Shown: one piece after another, positions 40,290-48,266 of the stretch
How positions within the stretch are numbered: the stretch's first letter is position 1
Layout: each line of letters opens with the position of its first letter
Origin: a virus
Virus record (IMG/VR): IMGVR_UViG_3300036944_001184
Location: 1 to 58,166 of that record
DNA length: 58,166 bases
Direction: 5' to 3' (one strand)
The notes under the pieces: model-generated
The model's input: only the letters and a program-made list of their open reading frames with translations
The model's database searches: none
Told to the model about the DNA's origin: nothing
Program-made: the position numbers and the translations under genes

Positions 40290-40320
40290 GCGGGTGGATA
40301 GCGACCTGCTACCCACCCGC
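40290..40320 (-). terminator. Rho-independent terminator upstream of the polymerase gene
   Basis: On the minus strand GCGGGTGG and CCACCCGC pair, extended by TAGC/GCTA with one bulge, followed by TTTACTTTC. It would attenuate transcription coming from the SSB-like gene before it reaches the polymerase. Confidence 0.7.
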
Positions 40321-40331
40321 CCTTTTGCTGC

Positions 40332-40607
40332 TTAGTTGCTGCCGTGGTTGAACTGGACGATGTTGTCTGGTTCAGGGAATGGCAACTCAAGCTGCTCCGG
40401 CTGCTCGGTAGGGGAGTCCGAGTTTTCATCCAGCCAGTCGTCCAGAATGCTCTTCGAGCAAAGCAGCCCGTGAAGGCGTGCCTGTGCTGCGGCGAGCATG
40501 TGTGTCAACTGGGTGATGGTGCCGTCCATCTCGTCGATGTCATTCTGCATCTCTTGGACGGTCGCCTTGACGAGGTCCTCTGGCAGAGGTGGGACAAAGG
40601 TACTCAT
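40332..40607 (-). CDS. Small coiled-coil hypothetical protein (91 aa)
   Basis: The first 55 residues are helical (VKATVQEMQNDIDEMDGTITQLTHMLAAAQARLHGLL) and probably form a coiled coil. The C-terminal part is acidic and Pro-rich (SDSPTEQPEQLELPFPEPDNIV). It shares one base with the SSB-like gene. The acidic tail could contact replication partners; this is inference. Confidence 0.6.
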   Translation of the reverse strand: MSTFVPPLPEDLVKATVQEMQNDIDEMDGTITQLTHMLAAAQARLHGLLCSKSILDDWLDENSDSPTEQPEQLELPFPEPDNIVQFNHGSN

Positions 40608-41287
40608 TACTGGGCACCTCCCGAGAGGCGGCTGGCGAAGGCCGCGGTTTCAGGTCCAACGATTCCCTTGCTTGGGGACAGCGAAGGAACGTACCACTTG
40701 TAGGCACCCTTGGTCACAAGATCGCTGGAGAGGTTCCAGACGATATCGCTGACAGGCTTGCCGGGGTTGAACGCCTCGAAGGTGGCGAGACGCTTGAACG
40801 TGGTGTCGTACGCCTTCTTCTGGGCGAAGAACTTGCCGATCGCCCACTGTTCGCCATCGAGGTCGAACGGGAACGCATCCGCGTCCTCAGTGTCCGACGT
40901 CTTCTGGATGAGGAGGGAGATGTAAGCGCAAGTGATGAACTTGAACTCGTTGTCCTCCTCGTTGTAGTGGCGGTCTGCTTCTTCCTGCGAGTGCAGGAAC
41001 ACTGGTTGCTGGTCGCTGTCGAACGGGATGTCCTGCTTCCAGTACTTCTGTGCCGCAATGACAATCGCGGGAACCTTGATTCCCGGACGGTAGAGGATGC
41101 TTTCCCGATTCAGGACGATCGAACCCACTGGGGCTTCGAAGTCGAGGTCGGTCATCTTCTGGACGAACTGGAGGCGCGGCAACTCAATGTCACTGGCTGC
41201 GTAGGCCGCAGCGGGGGCTGGGGCGGCGGCAAGCGCAGTGGTTTCTTCGGGGGCTTCAGCGGTTGATACGAATAATTTGGTAGCCAT
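40607..41287 (-). CDS. Single-stranded-DNA-binding-like protein (226 aa)
   Basis: After an Ala/Pro-rich start, IELPRLQFVQKMTDLDFEAPVGSIVLN opens a beta-rich domain typical of phage replication-associated proteins with OB-like folds. The end has GAYKWYVPSLSPSKGIVG. Position between RecB-like nuclease and polymerase supports a role in binding ssDNA during replication or recombination. No motif proves it. The start lies in a CAACCATTATG context, an A/C-rich leader. Confidence 0.5.
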   Translation of the reverse strand: MATKLFVSTAEAPEETTALAAAPAPAAAYAASDIELPRLQFVQKMTDLDFEAPVGSIVLNRESILYRPGIKVPAIVIAAQKYWKQDIPFDSDQQPVFLHSQEEADRHYNEEDNEFKFITCAYISLLIQKTSDTEDADAFPFDLDGEQWAIGKFFAQKKAYDTTFKRLATFEAFNPGKPVSDIVWNLSSDLVTKGAYKWYVPSLSPSKGIVGPETAAFASRLSGGAQ

Positions 41288-41371
41288 AATGGTTGTGTAA
41301 CGGTTTGTGAGAGGGAGCTTTGCCGGATGGCTTGGGAAGGACGTGCTCCGAGGACGCCCTGTCAGGGAAAG

Positions 41372-41686
41372 TTAGGGCTTCTTAGCTTCGATGCGGGACT
41401 GAATGACCTTGAATTCACCCGCCGTGACGTTGCCAGTTCCGGCATATGCCGGGACAAGGGTGTCTCGTATTTCCCGCAGTCGGGTCTCCGTTACTCCAGA
41501 GGCTCTTGTAGACTCTATGATCGCGAGAACGGCTTTATAGACTCTGGAAAATACGTAAAGGGCGAGGAGGCCGCTCCCCAAGTCTTTCAAGAAATCCAAC
41601 GCAAGCCAGCCAATGCCGATCTGCTTCGCTCCTTCAGTGACTCCATCCACGGATTGGAGGACCAGTTTTAGTTGTTCGATGTCCAT
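41372..41686 (-). CDS. Membrane-associated hypothetical protein (104 aa)
   Basis: One long hydrophobic segment, IGWLALDFLKDLGSGLLALYVFSRVYKAVLAII, lies near residues 24-56 and is followed by a soluble helical part. It may anchor replication functions to the membrane. No family was recognised. The 84 bases between it and the SSB-like gene hold nothing I recognise. Confidence 0.6.
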   Translation of the reverse strand: MDIEQLKLVLQSVDGVTEGAKQIGIGWLALDFLKDLGSGLLALYVFSRVYKAVLAIIESTRASGVTETRLREIRDTLVPAYAGTGNVTAGEFKVIQSRIEAKKP

Positions 41687-41711
41687 GATTCGGTGTGTTG
41701 TGTGTCAGGTA

Positions 41712-41993
41712 TTACCAGAAGCGGTCTTCAGCGGCTTCAGCAGCCTCGTCGGAAAGGGTGTCCCAAGTTTCGGCGTCCACGTCAATCTCGCCAACTTCCG
41801 CCCACGCCTGCTGGAGGTTTCCAATCAGCCCGTAGAGCTGGCACGCAGCAATTCCGCCCAAGGTGTTCTCAGTCTCAGGTCCTTGGATTCCTTCCAGAGA
41901 TGTACACCCCGGCGAAGACTCAACTCGCATTTCCCGTCCGTCGATCTTGAGGGAGGCGCTGTAGCTGTTGTTAAACTCGATCTCGATTTTCAT
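41712..41993 (-). CDS. Acidic hypothetical protein (93 aa)
   Basis: MKIEIEFNNSYSASLKIDGREM... has a beta-rich first half and a very acidic helical end (DVDAETWDTLSDEAAEAAEDRFW). Such acidic proteins may mimic DNA and inhibit DNA-binding host enzymes, but that is speculation. It lies 4 bases from the RecB-like gene. Confidence 0.6.
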   Translation of the reverse strand: MKIEIEFNNSYSASLKIDGREMRVESSPGCTSLEGIQGPETENTLGGIAACQLYGLIGNLQQAWAEVGEIDVDAETWDTLSDEAAEAAEDRFW

Positions 41994-41997
41994 GCTG

Positions 41998-43137
41998 TTA
42001 CTCCTTGGTAAGGGTTACTCGTTCAGACCCAATCTCGACAGCTCCGGAAGCGACCATCGCCTCCTCGAACTGCTCAGCGTAGGCGGTCTTCTGCCCTCGC
42101 TTGGCAGTAGAAGAATACAAATCGCGGACCTTGGCAACAGGAAAATCAGCGAGAGCCAAAATTTCTTTCGGGTCCATGCCGAGCTTCTCCGCTACGTTCA
42201 GGAAATCCGCAGGGCTGGTCACCTTGCGGGTGCAGCCCATCGACCGGATCTTAAAACCCGTAGGAGGAATCCCGTCAAGAGCTGCAAGGACTCCCTTGCG
42301 CTTGATTCCTTCAGCCCACTTCTCGACGATCGAAGCGATCGTGTAGAGCTTGCCGAGGGTATCCGGGTCTTCAACTTCGGAGGAACGGATCGGTCCTTCA
42401 GGCAACCACTCGGGCTCGTACTTCGCCGCGATCTCGAAGGCGAGGTGGCCGAGGGCGGGGCAGCGCCCTTCCTGTGCGAACTGGCAGTAGTCGCATCCTT
42501 GATTGGGGTTCAGCTCCTCAAGAGGTGGCTGCCGGTCCTTCTCCCAGCGGAGGCGAGTGATCTTGCCTTCGAGGATGACCGTGGCGACCTTGTCCTCCAG
42601 AGCTTCCAGCTGGTCGCGGGTGAACGTACCATGCAACTCCTGCCCGCGTTGCGGAATCAGGAATACGCTGTGGATGGTGTTCACTTCAGGCCAGCGTTGG
42701 AAGACCCCGATGGCGTAGTTGAACGCCTGCCAGTTGTCCGCCACCTCGTCGATCTCGCCGATGCCGGTCTTGTGGTCAAGGTTGAGACAGGTATCGCCTC
42801 CGATGACCACGAGATCCGACGTGCCGAAGTTGCTGGACCCATAGGGGAGTTCCATGTCCAAGGCGACTTCCTTGTGGATCTCCACCGGAGTGTCGCCAAA
42901 GATGTTTTGAATCCAGCGTTCCTCGCCCTCGATAAGCTGGTCATAGATGGCGATTTCAGACTCATCGTGGAGTCCTGAAAAGTCGCGCATCTCTACTGCT
43001 TCGTGAATCCTTGTGCCTTTCTCTGAGGCGGCGCTGGTACCGCCACGAGACTTCCATCCCCGGCACGCCGAGACGTACTTCAGGGAGGAGGGTCCGAAAG
43101 AGTGATGGCCTCGTGAGGCGTGGTCTACTTGGTTCAT
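41998..43137 (-). CDS. RecB-like PD-(D/E)XK nuclease (379 aa)
   Basis: The order of motifs matches phage RecB-family nucleases (DUF2800-like). GTRIHEAVE (near residue 41) is followed by FGTSDLVVIGGDTCLNLDHKTG (D...D-x-K, near residue 105-125), QAFNYAIGVFQ, and a CDYCQFAQEGRCPAL cluster that resembles an iron-sulphur site. It may process DNA ends during recombination or degrade host DNA. It overlaps the phosphoesterase gene by 4 bases. Confidence 0.8.
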   Translation of the reverse strand: MNQVDHASRGHHSFGPSSLKYVSACRGWKSRGGTSAASEKGTRIHEAVEMRDFSGLHDESEIAIYDQLIEGEERWIQNIFGDTPVEIHKEVALDMELPYGSSNFGTSDLVVIGGDTCLNLDHKTGIGEIDEVADNWQAFNYAIGVFQRWPEVNTIHSVFLIPQRGQELHGTFTRDQLEALEDKVATVILEGKITRLRWEKDRQPPLEELNPNQGCDYCQFAQEGRCPALGHLAFEIAAKYEPEWLPEGPIRSSEVEDPDTLGKLYTIASIVEKWAEGIKRKGVLAALDGIPPTGFKIRSMGCTRKVTSPADFLNVAEKLGMDPKEILALADFPVAKVRDLYSSTAKRGQKTAYAEQFEEAMVASGAVEIGSERVTLTKE

Positions 43138-43658
43138 GCGTGTAGTGGTGAGTGATATTCAGATACCCAAGCTCGGAGTTCGTCAAGGTTGATCATCGGC
43201 CTGCCGAACTTGGGGTAGATGTTTTCAGGGCAGATGTTGAAATAGCGCGGGTCGCCCAGCGTGGCGCTGTGGACGTGCCCGTGGATGTTGGGCTTGCCCC
43301 GGAGTTCCTGATCGTGGATAGGCGGGTGGCTGAGCCACATGCCCTTGTACTTCAGGAGTCCGTGGATCTGCTTGTAGACTTCCAGTTCTTGTGGGCTGTG
43401 GACATCGTGGTTACCCTTGATCAGGACCTTCCGCCCCGGCATTGCGTGGACAATGCCGAGGCTGCGCTCATTGAAGGCCATGTCGCCGAGGCAGAAGACA
43501 ATGTCTGATCTGTCCCCGGCGGTTTTCTTGCTAACGACGCTGGTCCAGCATTCAGTGATCCACCGCACGTTGTCGGCCTCCGAAACAATCGGGCGATCGG
43601 CAAAGTTTGCGATGTTCTCATGCCCAAAGTGGGCATCCGAAATAAACCAGCAGGACAC
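43134..43658 (-). CDS. Metallophosphoesterase (174 aa)
   Basis: The start is taken as GTG at 43658, giving VSCWFISDAHFGHENIANF, just after the upstream stop. A longer frame upstream is out of phase with the neighbouring real gene and lacks family sequence. Calcineurin-like motifs are in order: SDAHFGH (D-x-H), FCLGDMAF (GD-x-x), KGNHD (GNHD) and PNIHGHVH (GH-x-H). It is the small phage type of phosphoesterase. The substrate is unknown, and possible targets are nucleotides or RNA ends. Confidence 0.85.
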   Translation of the reverse strand: MSCWFISDAHFGHENIANFADRPIVSEADNVRWITECWTSVVSKKTAGDRSDIVFCLGDMAFNERSLGIVHAMPGRKVLIKGNHDVHSPQELEVYKQIHGLLKYKGMWLSHPPIHDQELRGKPNIHGHVHSATLGDPRYFNICPENIYPKFGRPMINLDELRAWVSEYHSPLHA

Positions 43659-43659
43659 G

Positions 43660-44058
43660 TTAGAGGATATCGTTGAGTTCACCAATGGCGTCGAAGATGA
43701 GTGGAGTCGCTTCGCTATCTGGAGAAGACAAGGCCAGCGCAGCGACCAACATTTCGCGAACCGCGAACAGGCGGGCTCCCGGGCAGTCGCACTCTTCGTC
43801 CTCGTCAGGCTCGCACTCATGGGCGATGATCGCCTCGACCTGCTCGTCGTTGAGGGAAGCGTGGGCGAACACGTTGGTTTCTCCGACGCGGCGGTAGCCG
43901 AATCCGGCATGTAGTTCTTCGTTGGTAGCGCCAGCGCCGGAGGCAACTTCTGCTTCCTCAGCGGAGATTGCCACAAGGGCGTTCACCGAATCAGGAATGT
44001 CGAGAGTGAGTCCGTCGCGGGGGCCTCCGAGGAATAGGCAGTCAGTGGTGTCGTTCAT
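43660..44058 (-). CDS. Hypothetical protein with acidic Cys-rich segment (132 aa)
   Basis: The product starts MNDTTDCLFLGGPRDGLTLDIPDSV, a 'GGPRDG' opening seen in some phage proteins. It has an acidic Cys cluster, HECEPDEDEECDCPG, possibly binding metal. Heptamer-like DNA encodes PDSVN. It lies one base upstream of the phosphoesterase start. Function unknown. Confidence 0.65.
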   Translation of the reverse strand: MNDTTDCLFLGGPRDGLTLDIPDSVNALVAISAEEAEVASGAGATNEELHAGFGYRRVGETNVFAHASLNDEQVEAIIAHECEPDEDEECDCPGARLFAVREMLVAALALSSPDSEATPLIFDAIGELNDIL

Positions 44059-44070
44059 GGTATGGTAGGT

Positions 44071-45423
44071 TCAGGTTCCGTGTAGGGCTTCCAGATTGGA
44101 GAGCTTCTTGTGGATCGCTTGCAAGACGTACTCCTCAATCGTGCCGCTGGCAACCAAAATCTTTTGGAGCGCGTCACTTTTTGAGTTTGCCCGGTGGATT
44201 CGACCGAGTACCTGCTTGAAAGTCTTGGCGTTAAAGGAGAGAGAGATCAGCGAGACTCTCGGAAACTTCCCGTGCGTGTCCTGCAATCCGTCGATGCCGG
44301 TGCCTCCGGCTTCAGAGTTCAGGACGATGACGCGGAGCTTGTCGTCGCGGAAGCGGTCCACGTAGTCCTGCCTCTCTTCGGCGTTCTGTCCACCGTTGAC
44401 GAAGCCGACTTCCATTTTGAGCGTGGCTTCCAGTGCAGGCACCAAGGCGTCCAGCGTCTCGCGGAAGTTCACGAAGATGACCACCGACTTGTGCTCCTCG
44501 ATCATGTCCTTGGTCATCTCGACGATGTCCGGGACTTTCAGCGCCTCGGTGAGCTGCCTCGCCCGCAGCATGCGGGTCAGCAGCATGGTGACTTTGGCAT
44601 CTTTGTCCCTCGCCTTGGCGCGGTCCTCCTTCTCGAAGGTGTCCATGTGGTCCATCAGCTCGTCAATCACATCGGTCGTGACACCTGCTTCCTCGTAGAA
44701 CTTCTTGATCTTGGCGACTGCGCCGAACTCGATCGGGTCTTCAAGAACCCAGTTCTCGCGGAAGGCTTCCGGCAAGTCGCGCTCGGTGATGCGGACAGCT
44801 CGGTCCTTGTAGAGGCGATCGTGAAGAGGCAGGAGCTTCTTGACTGGCCCGGGCCTCCAGTTCTTCCACTGGTCTTGGAAACAGCCGAAGGACTTCATCC
44901 ACTTGTCCCAGCTGGGCAGCAGCTCGGTGCCGCGGTTCAAGCCATGCAGTTCCAAGGCGTAGCCGATCGCCCGCATCTCGGTCGGGTCTTCCGCCGCAGT
45001 CGCGGACAGGAGCAGCGTGCGCACGCCCTGCATCTTCGCCGAGATCAGCAGCTGGCTGCTCTGGGTAAATGGCGACTTACAGCGTTGACATTCGTCGAAC
45101 ACCACCAGCGTATCTTCCGGCAGATCCCAGCGCATGATCTTCTTCGTCACCTTCTTGAGGTGCGCCGACCCGTTACGGATCTTCTCGTAGTTCGTCACGA
45201 ACACCGGCTCAATGCCCCACTCTTCCAGCTCACGCCTCCACGAAGGAAGGGTGGCCTTTGGAGCGATCACGGCGATCGGGCAGTGGAGCTTTCTGGCCAC
45301 GGCACACGCCATGACGGTCTTGCCTGAACCGGTACAGGACGAGTTCAACGCGCTTCCACGCTCGATGATCGAGGATACCAGAAGCTTGACTGCCTTCTCT
45401 TGGGCTGGGAATAGGGTCTTCAT
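44071..45423 (-). CDS. SF2 (SNF2-like) DNA helicase (450 aa)
   Basis: Helicase motifs are in order: NSSCTGSGKTVMA (motif I, about residues 27-39), IAPKATLPSW (Ia), VVFDECQRCK (motif II, DECQ), LLLSATAAED (III), then VVIFVNFRETLDAL (IV), VIVLNSEAGGTGIDGLQD (V) and FKQVLGRIHRANSKS (VI). The V-VI pattern and GRIHR are typical of SNF2-like ATPases found in phages. It probably remodels or translocates on dsDNA during replication or recombination. It overlaps the next upstream gene by 4 bases. Confidence 0.9.
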   Translation of the reverse strand: MKTLFPAQEKAVKLLVSSIIERGSALNSSCTGSGKTVMACAVARKLHCPIAVIAPKATLPSWRRELEEWGIEPVFVTNYEKIRNGSAHLKKVTKKIMRWDLPEDTLVVFDECQRCKSPFTQSSQLLISAKMQGVRTLLLSATAAEDPTEMRAIGYALELHGLNRGTELLPSWDKWMKSFGCFQDQWKNWRPGPVKKLLPLHDRLYKDRAVRITERDLPEAFRENWVLEDPIEFGAVAKIKKFYEEAGVTTDVIDELMDHMDTFEKEDRAKARDKDAKVTMLLTRMLRARQLTEALKVPDIVEMTKDMIEEHKSVVIFVNFRETLDALVPALEATLKMEVGFVNGGQNAEERQDYVDRFRDDKLRVIVLNSEAGGTGIDGLQDTHGKFPRVSLISLSFNAKTFKQVLGRIHRANSKSDALQKILVASGTIEEYVLQAIHKKLSNLEALHGT

Positions 45424-45701
45424 TCTACTTCAAGAATCCAACGATCATTCGCGTTGACGATCGCCGTGATTTTCTTCTGCGGTGCTTCGCGGTTGAAGTC
45501 ATTCAGATGGTGCCCGACGCTGACGAACGGCCCGCCCGGAGGATCAACGAACCGGAAGACCCGCCCTTCCGAGGTGTCCTCGAAACCGCACCGGGAGTAT
45601 TCGGCGCAGACTCCAACCAGCTCGACGTAGTAGGTTCCGTCTTCCTGTTCGTGGAAGATCATGGAAAGGCCATGGCGACCTTTGATTGGGAAGGAGTTCA
45701 T
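45420..45701 (-). CDS. Hypothetical protein (93 aa)
   Basis: The start MNSFPIKGRHGLSMIF at 45701 was preferred to an upstream Met, because the latter overlaps the DUF1599 gene end by 68 bases. The product is beta-rich (DGTYYVELVGVCAEYSRCGF ... RVFRFVDPPGGPFVSVG). No family was recognised. Confidence 0.6.
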   Translation of the reverse strand: MNSFPIKGRHGLSMIFHEQEDGTYYVELVGVCAEYSRCGFEDTSEGRVFRFVDPPGGPFVSVGHHLNDFNREAPQKKITAIVNANDRWILEVE

Positions 45702-45705
45702 CGCG

Positions 45706-46137
45706 TTAAAGGGAACCAGCGCCCCAGCTGGTAGCGAAGTCTTCAAGTTTAAACACCGGCGGGTTGGGGTCAACGATGTCCACGAAACCAGAAGGCCCGC
45801 CAGCGTAAGTCTTCTTCGCGGCGGCGGCGATCCGCTCCTCCCTGAGCAACCCCTTCATGAGAATCGCATAGTTGACCAAGTCATCGCAAGCATCGTCCAC
45901 GGATTCCCCATCCACGGCGCAGACTCCGTTCTTGATGAAGGCGCGCACACGCTGGAGCTTGTCTGTAGAGCGTAGGATAATACCCATCACTGGGTGAACT
46001 CCGTAGGCTTCGGCAATCCGGAAGTTGGCAAAGGGGTCGCCGTCGCCTCCGGAGTAGTCCATGTTTTTCTGCCGCATGATCTCACGGCATCGGGTGGTGG
46101 TCTCTTCGTGGAGAGACAAGAGGTTGTCTAGGTTCAC
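45706..46137 (-). CDS. DUF1599/Nmad1-type nucleotide-associated protein (143 aa)
   Basis: KNMDYSGGDGDPFANFRIAEAYGV, GIILRSTDKLQRVRAF and ESVDDACDDLVNYAILMKGLL are the signature helices of the DUF1599 (nucleotide modification-associated domain 1) family. This family is related in style to all-alpha nucleotide pyrophosphatases. It may act on free nucleotides, perhaps in making or policing modified bases. No thymidylate synthase or base hydroxylase was found beside it. It overlaps the next upstream gene by 4 bases. Confidence 0.75.
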   Translation of the reverse strand: MNLDNLLSLHEETTTRCREIMRQKNMDYSGGDGDPFANFRIAEAYGVHPVMGIILRSTDKLQRVRAFIKNGVCAVDGESVDDACDDLVNYAILMKGLLREERIAAAAKKTYAGGPSGFVDIVDPNPPVFKLEDFATSWGAGSL

Positions 46138-46322
46138 TGCTTCTTGGGGTCAGGTAGTTGTCTCAAATACTCGCGCATGTCATCGCGCGCTTGGGGGTCC
46201 GTGTAAAGGTCAATCTCGCCGTTGCGGGTGAAATCCACCCACCGCGCTACCGGGCGCATGACTTGGATTCCGTAGAGCACGGAACCGTCACGCTGGGGGA
46301 ACTCCGTTGCTTTCGTCTTCAC
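46134..46322 (-). CDS. Small hypothetical protein (62 aa)
   Basis: MKTKATEFPQRDGSVLYGIQVM... is a compact strand-rich peptide with a basic end (DMREYLRQLPDPKKQ). It overlaps the upstream gene by 35 bases and the downstream gene by 4. No family was recognised. Confidence 0.55.
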   Translation of the reverse strand: MKTKATEFPQRDGSVLYGIQVMRPVARWVDFTRNGEIDLYTDPQARDDMREYLRQLPDPKKQ

Positions 46323-46491
46323 GCTGGTTGGTCAGGTATTTCTGTTTCCGGTATTCGGGATCATGAGCCACGAGCCACTTGTGCAGCGCCCGGTCAACGT
46401 CTGAGAAGTTGTGGTCGTCCCCGCGAGCTGGCTCACGGAATCCGACTGTCGCTTTGGGGTGGCGGTATCGCCGTTTAGTAGGTCCAGCCAT
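46288..46491 (-). CDS. Small basic protein (67 aa)
   Basis: MAGPTKRRYRHPKATVGFREP... is rich in Arg, Lys and His. Its start region (17 bases, 46474-46490 on the plus strand) is repeated at the start of the HAD gene, so both proteins begin MAGPTK. It may bind nucleic acid. Family unknown. Confidence 0.55.
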   Translation of the reverse strand: MAGPTKRRYRHPKATVGFREPARGDDHNFSDVDRALHKWLVAHDPEYRKQKYLTNQREDESNGVPPA

Positions 46492-46497
46492 GGTTGT

Positions 46498-46962
46498 TCA
46501 GAGAGTCAGGGCGGCGATGATGGCTCGTTCAGATTCTTCCGTGAGCCCTGTGTAGCAGTCAGTTTGAACCAGCTTGTGCCTTAGGTGCGCCATGTCAGAC
46601 CCGTCGTCTACAATGCAGAACCTTTCCGGGGTGCCGTGCTCGTCCATCCATGCTTGGATCTCGTGACCCCGCTCCTTGGCGAGATACAGCCCATTCATCT
46701 TGCGGCGAACAAGATCAGGAGTGGAGTCAAGTATGGAGAGCCCTAGGATGTCAAAAGCCGCGAGGAGTTCTCTCATGGCAAATGGGTAGATCCGCCAAGT
46801 TGACGAAAGTACAATCCGGCAATCGGTTTGGTCCACAATGTTTACCAGCCGGGCGAGTAGGTCTTGCTCTAACCGCATGTGTGACTTGCCACAGCGGTTT
46901 AGAACGCCGTCCACGTCTAGGAATAGGACAGGGAATTTCACGAGCTTAGTAGGTCCAGCCAT
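46498..46962 (-). CDS. HAD-superfamily phosphatase-like protein (154 aa)
   Basis: The start MAGPTKLVKFPVLFLDVDGVLN at 46962 gives HAD motif I (DVDGV). Motif II is VLSSTWR, Lys lies in VRRKMNG, and the distal acidic motif is CIVDDGSD. The pattern with 'LSSTWR' fits HAD domains related to RNA-repair or phage nucleotide phosphatases. The upstream frame to 47040 lies in the resolvase-like gene and is not used. The real overlap is 17 bases. Confidence 0.8.
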   Translation of the reverse strand: MAGPTKLVKFPVLFLDVDGVLNRCGKSHMRLEQDLLARLVNIVDQTDCRIVLSSTWRIYPFAMRELLAAFDILGLSILDSTPDLVRRKMNGLYLAKERGHEIQAWMDEHGTPERFCIVDDGSDMAHLRHKLVQTDCYTGLTEESERAIIAALTL

Positions 46963-47260
46963 TTTGAAGGATCTTTGCGAAGGAATCCAGACGGATGACC
47001 ACCACGGGAACCCGGCGATCCTCCATGAGGACTGCCGCATCTACGTGTTCGGTCAGCGCCGAGGTGATGATGGCGGGCAGCGCCTTGCGCGCCTTGACTT
47101 GGATGCGGCACCCGGCGGACTTCACGTCCACCTCTTCGTGCTCACCCATCGCCCTGCCGTTGGAGCCCCAAGCGCGCTTGGCGTCCAGTCCTTGGGATTC
47201 CAAGTACTTGACCAGCTTGACTTCAGCGCGATTGCCTTTTGCTTTTGAGGGGCTTGCCAT
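46946..47260 (-). CDS. Holliday-junction-resolvase-like nuclease (104 aa)
   Basis: KGNRAEVKLVKYLESQGLDAKRAWGSNGRAMGEHEEVDVKSAGCRIQVKARK has the PD-(D/E)XK layout of archaeal Hjc-like resolvases: an early Glu, then E-VD and Q-VKAR (the E-x-K pair). It would cut branched DNA before packaging. Size is normal for the family. It lies among replication genes, which supports the call. Confidence 0.75.
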   Translation of the reverse strand: MASPSKAKGNRAEVKLVKYLESQGLDAKRAWGSNGRAMGEHEEVDVKSAGCRIQVKARKALPAIITSALTEHVDAAVLMEDRRVPVVVIRLDSFAKILQNGWTY

Positions 47261-47445
47261 TACGATTCAAGGGAGTTGTGTTCAAGATACTCAGCGAGAT
47301 CTGACAGGTTGTCGAAGTCGCACAGGGTCTCGAACATACCATCTTGCAGACGCCCCGAGCCATCGGAGTACATCTCTAGTGTGCAGCTAGCAAAGTGCTC
47401 GCCCTCGAAAGCTTTGAAAAGGTTTAATAGGTGCTCTGCTTCCAT
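47260..47445 (-). CDS. Small acidic hypothetical protein (61 aa)
   Basis: MEAEHLLNLFKAFEGEHFASC... ends in a helical, acidic part (DFDNLSDLAEYLEHNSLES). It shares one base with the resolvase gene. No family was recognised. Confidence 0.6.
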   Translation of the reverse strand: MEAEHLLNLFKAFEGEHFASCTLEMYSDGSGRLQDGMFETLCDFDNLSDLAEYLEHNSLES

Positions 47446-47447
47446 GG

Positions 47448-47558
47448 TCAGTAGTTGTGTACGTTGTCAGGACCCCCGAAGTTGTCGGAGTCATCGCCGG
47501 GATCGTATAGAGCGATTACCAACATCACAAGAAGAATCAGCGCAATTGCCTCACTCAT
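47448..47558 (-). CDS. Tiny membrane protein (36 aa)
   Basis: From ATG at 47558 the product is MSEAIALILLVMLVIALYDP and a short acidic tail. It has one transmembrane helix and a soluble end. It overlaps the upstream stop by 4 bases (ATGA), which supports translation. Function unknown. Confidence 0.55.
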   Translation of the reverse strand: MSEAIALILLVMLVIALYDPGDDSDNFGGPDNVHNY

Positions 47559-47743
47559 TTTTCGTAGGTGGTGATCAGGCGTTCGAGTTCGGAGACCGTG
47601 TGCTCGTCGGCCATCGGGTTCTGCACAATCAGCTTCAGGCGTTCGATGATCGCCTTGCGCTTTTTGCGTTCGTCATTGACCATGTCCAGCAGCTTGTCGA
47701 ATCGCTGGGTCACGGCGGGTGGGTAGGAGTAGGTTGCGGTCAT
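47555..47743 (-). CDS. Small helical hypothetical protein (62 aa)
   Basis: The body RFDKLLDMVNDERKKRKAIIERL is a charged helix likely to form a coiled coil. It is linked by 4-base overlaps on both sides. No family was recognised. Confidence 0.6.
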   Translation of the reverse strand: MTATYSYPPAVTQRFDKLLDMVNDERKKRKAIIERLKLIVQNPMADEHTVSELERLITTYEK

Positions 47744-47976
47744 GATTTCGAGAACCCCGATTCAGGGTCGGTTAGAACGTCTTCAAGTGATTCGTGCTTG
47801 AGGCCACGGATTGTTTCGCAGTACTGGCTTTCGGCGACTTGCTGGAGGAGTCCAGCGGAAACGTCGAACGGCGAGAAAGGTTTCGCCGCAGGCTCCTTCT
47901 TCCTGAAGATTGAATCGTAATTCGTGGCGAAGGCATTCCGATCCTTGACCCGGTTCCAGCTTCCTTTGTGACTCAT
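47740..47976 (-). CDS. Hypothetical protein (78 aa)
   Basis: MSHKGSWNRVKDRNAFATNYDSIF... is polar, with a basic start and an acidic end. Heptamer DNA gives the peptides KHESLEDVL and DPESGFSKS. It overlaps both neighbours by 4 bases. No family was recognised. Confidence 0.6.
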   Translation of the reverse strand: MSHKGSWNRVKDRNAFATNYDSIFRKKEPAAKPFSPFDVSAGLLQQVAESQYCETIRGLKHESLEDVLTDPESGFSKS

Positions 47977-48218
47977 GCCCTCCTCCAGATTCCTACTTTG
48001 TTTTCCGTTTCATCCAAGCGCACCGAGAACTTGCGTCCGGTATCACTTCCAACTCGCGCGGCATGCCGCCGCAGCGTGGACACATGGGCTGGCCCGGCGA
48101 CTGGCATGACGACCGCTTGGCCGACTTCCAGTTTTCGAATGGCTGCGCCCAGTTCAGAGAAAGATCCTTTGCGGCGACCCGCTCGGGAAGGTGGTAGGGG
48201 TGTTGCTACGATTTGCAT
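47973..48218 (-). CDS. Small DNA-binding-like protein (81 aa)
   Basis: The start MQIVATPLPPSRAGRRKG at 48218 was chosen over a Met at 48257, whose extra Cys-rich leader reads intergenic DNA. The rest, AAIRKLEVGQAVVMPVAGPAHVSTLRRHAARVGSD...KVGIWRR, follows a common small-phage-protein pattern (aLrkLevG.s...R..A...G..f..r...R.WR) that may fold like an HTH or AbrB-type unit. Function unknown. Confidence 0.6.
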   Translation of the reverse strand: MQIVATPLPPSRAGRRKGSFSELGAAIRKLEVGQAVVMPVAGPAHVSTLRRHAARVGSDTGRKFSVRLDETENKVGIWRRA

Positions 48219-48266
48219 TACGCCGCAACAGATACCCCACCCCGAACCCACAGTCAATGAAAATGT

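Noticed and set aside
44194-45327. 377-codon plus-strand frame opposite the SF2 helicase
   Set aside because: The minus strand has complete helicase motifs; this frame is its shadow.
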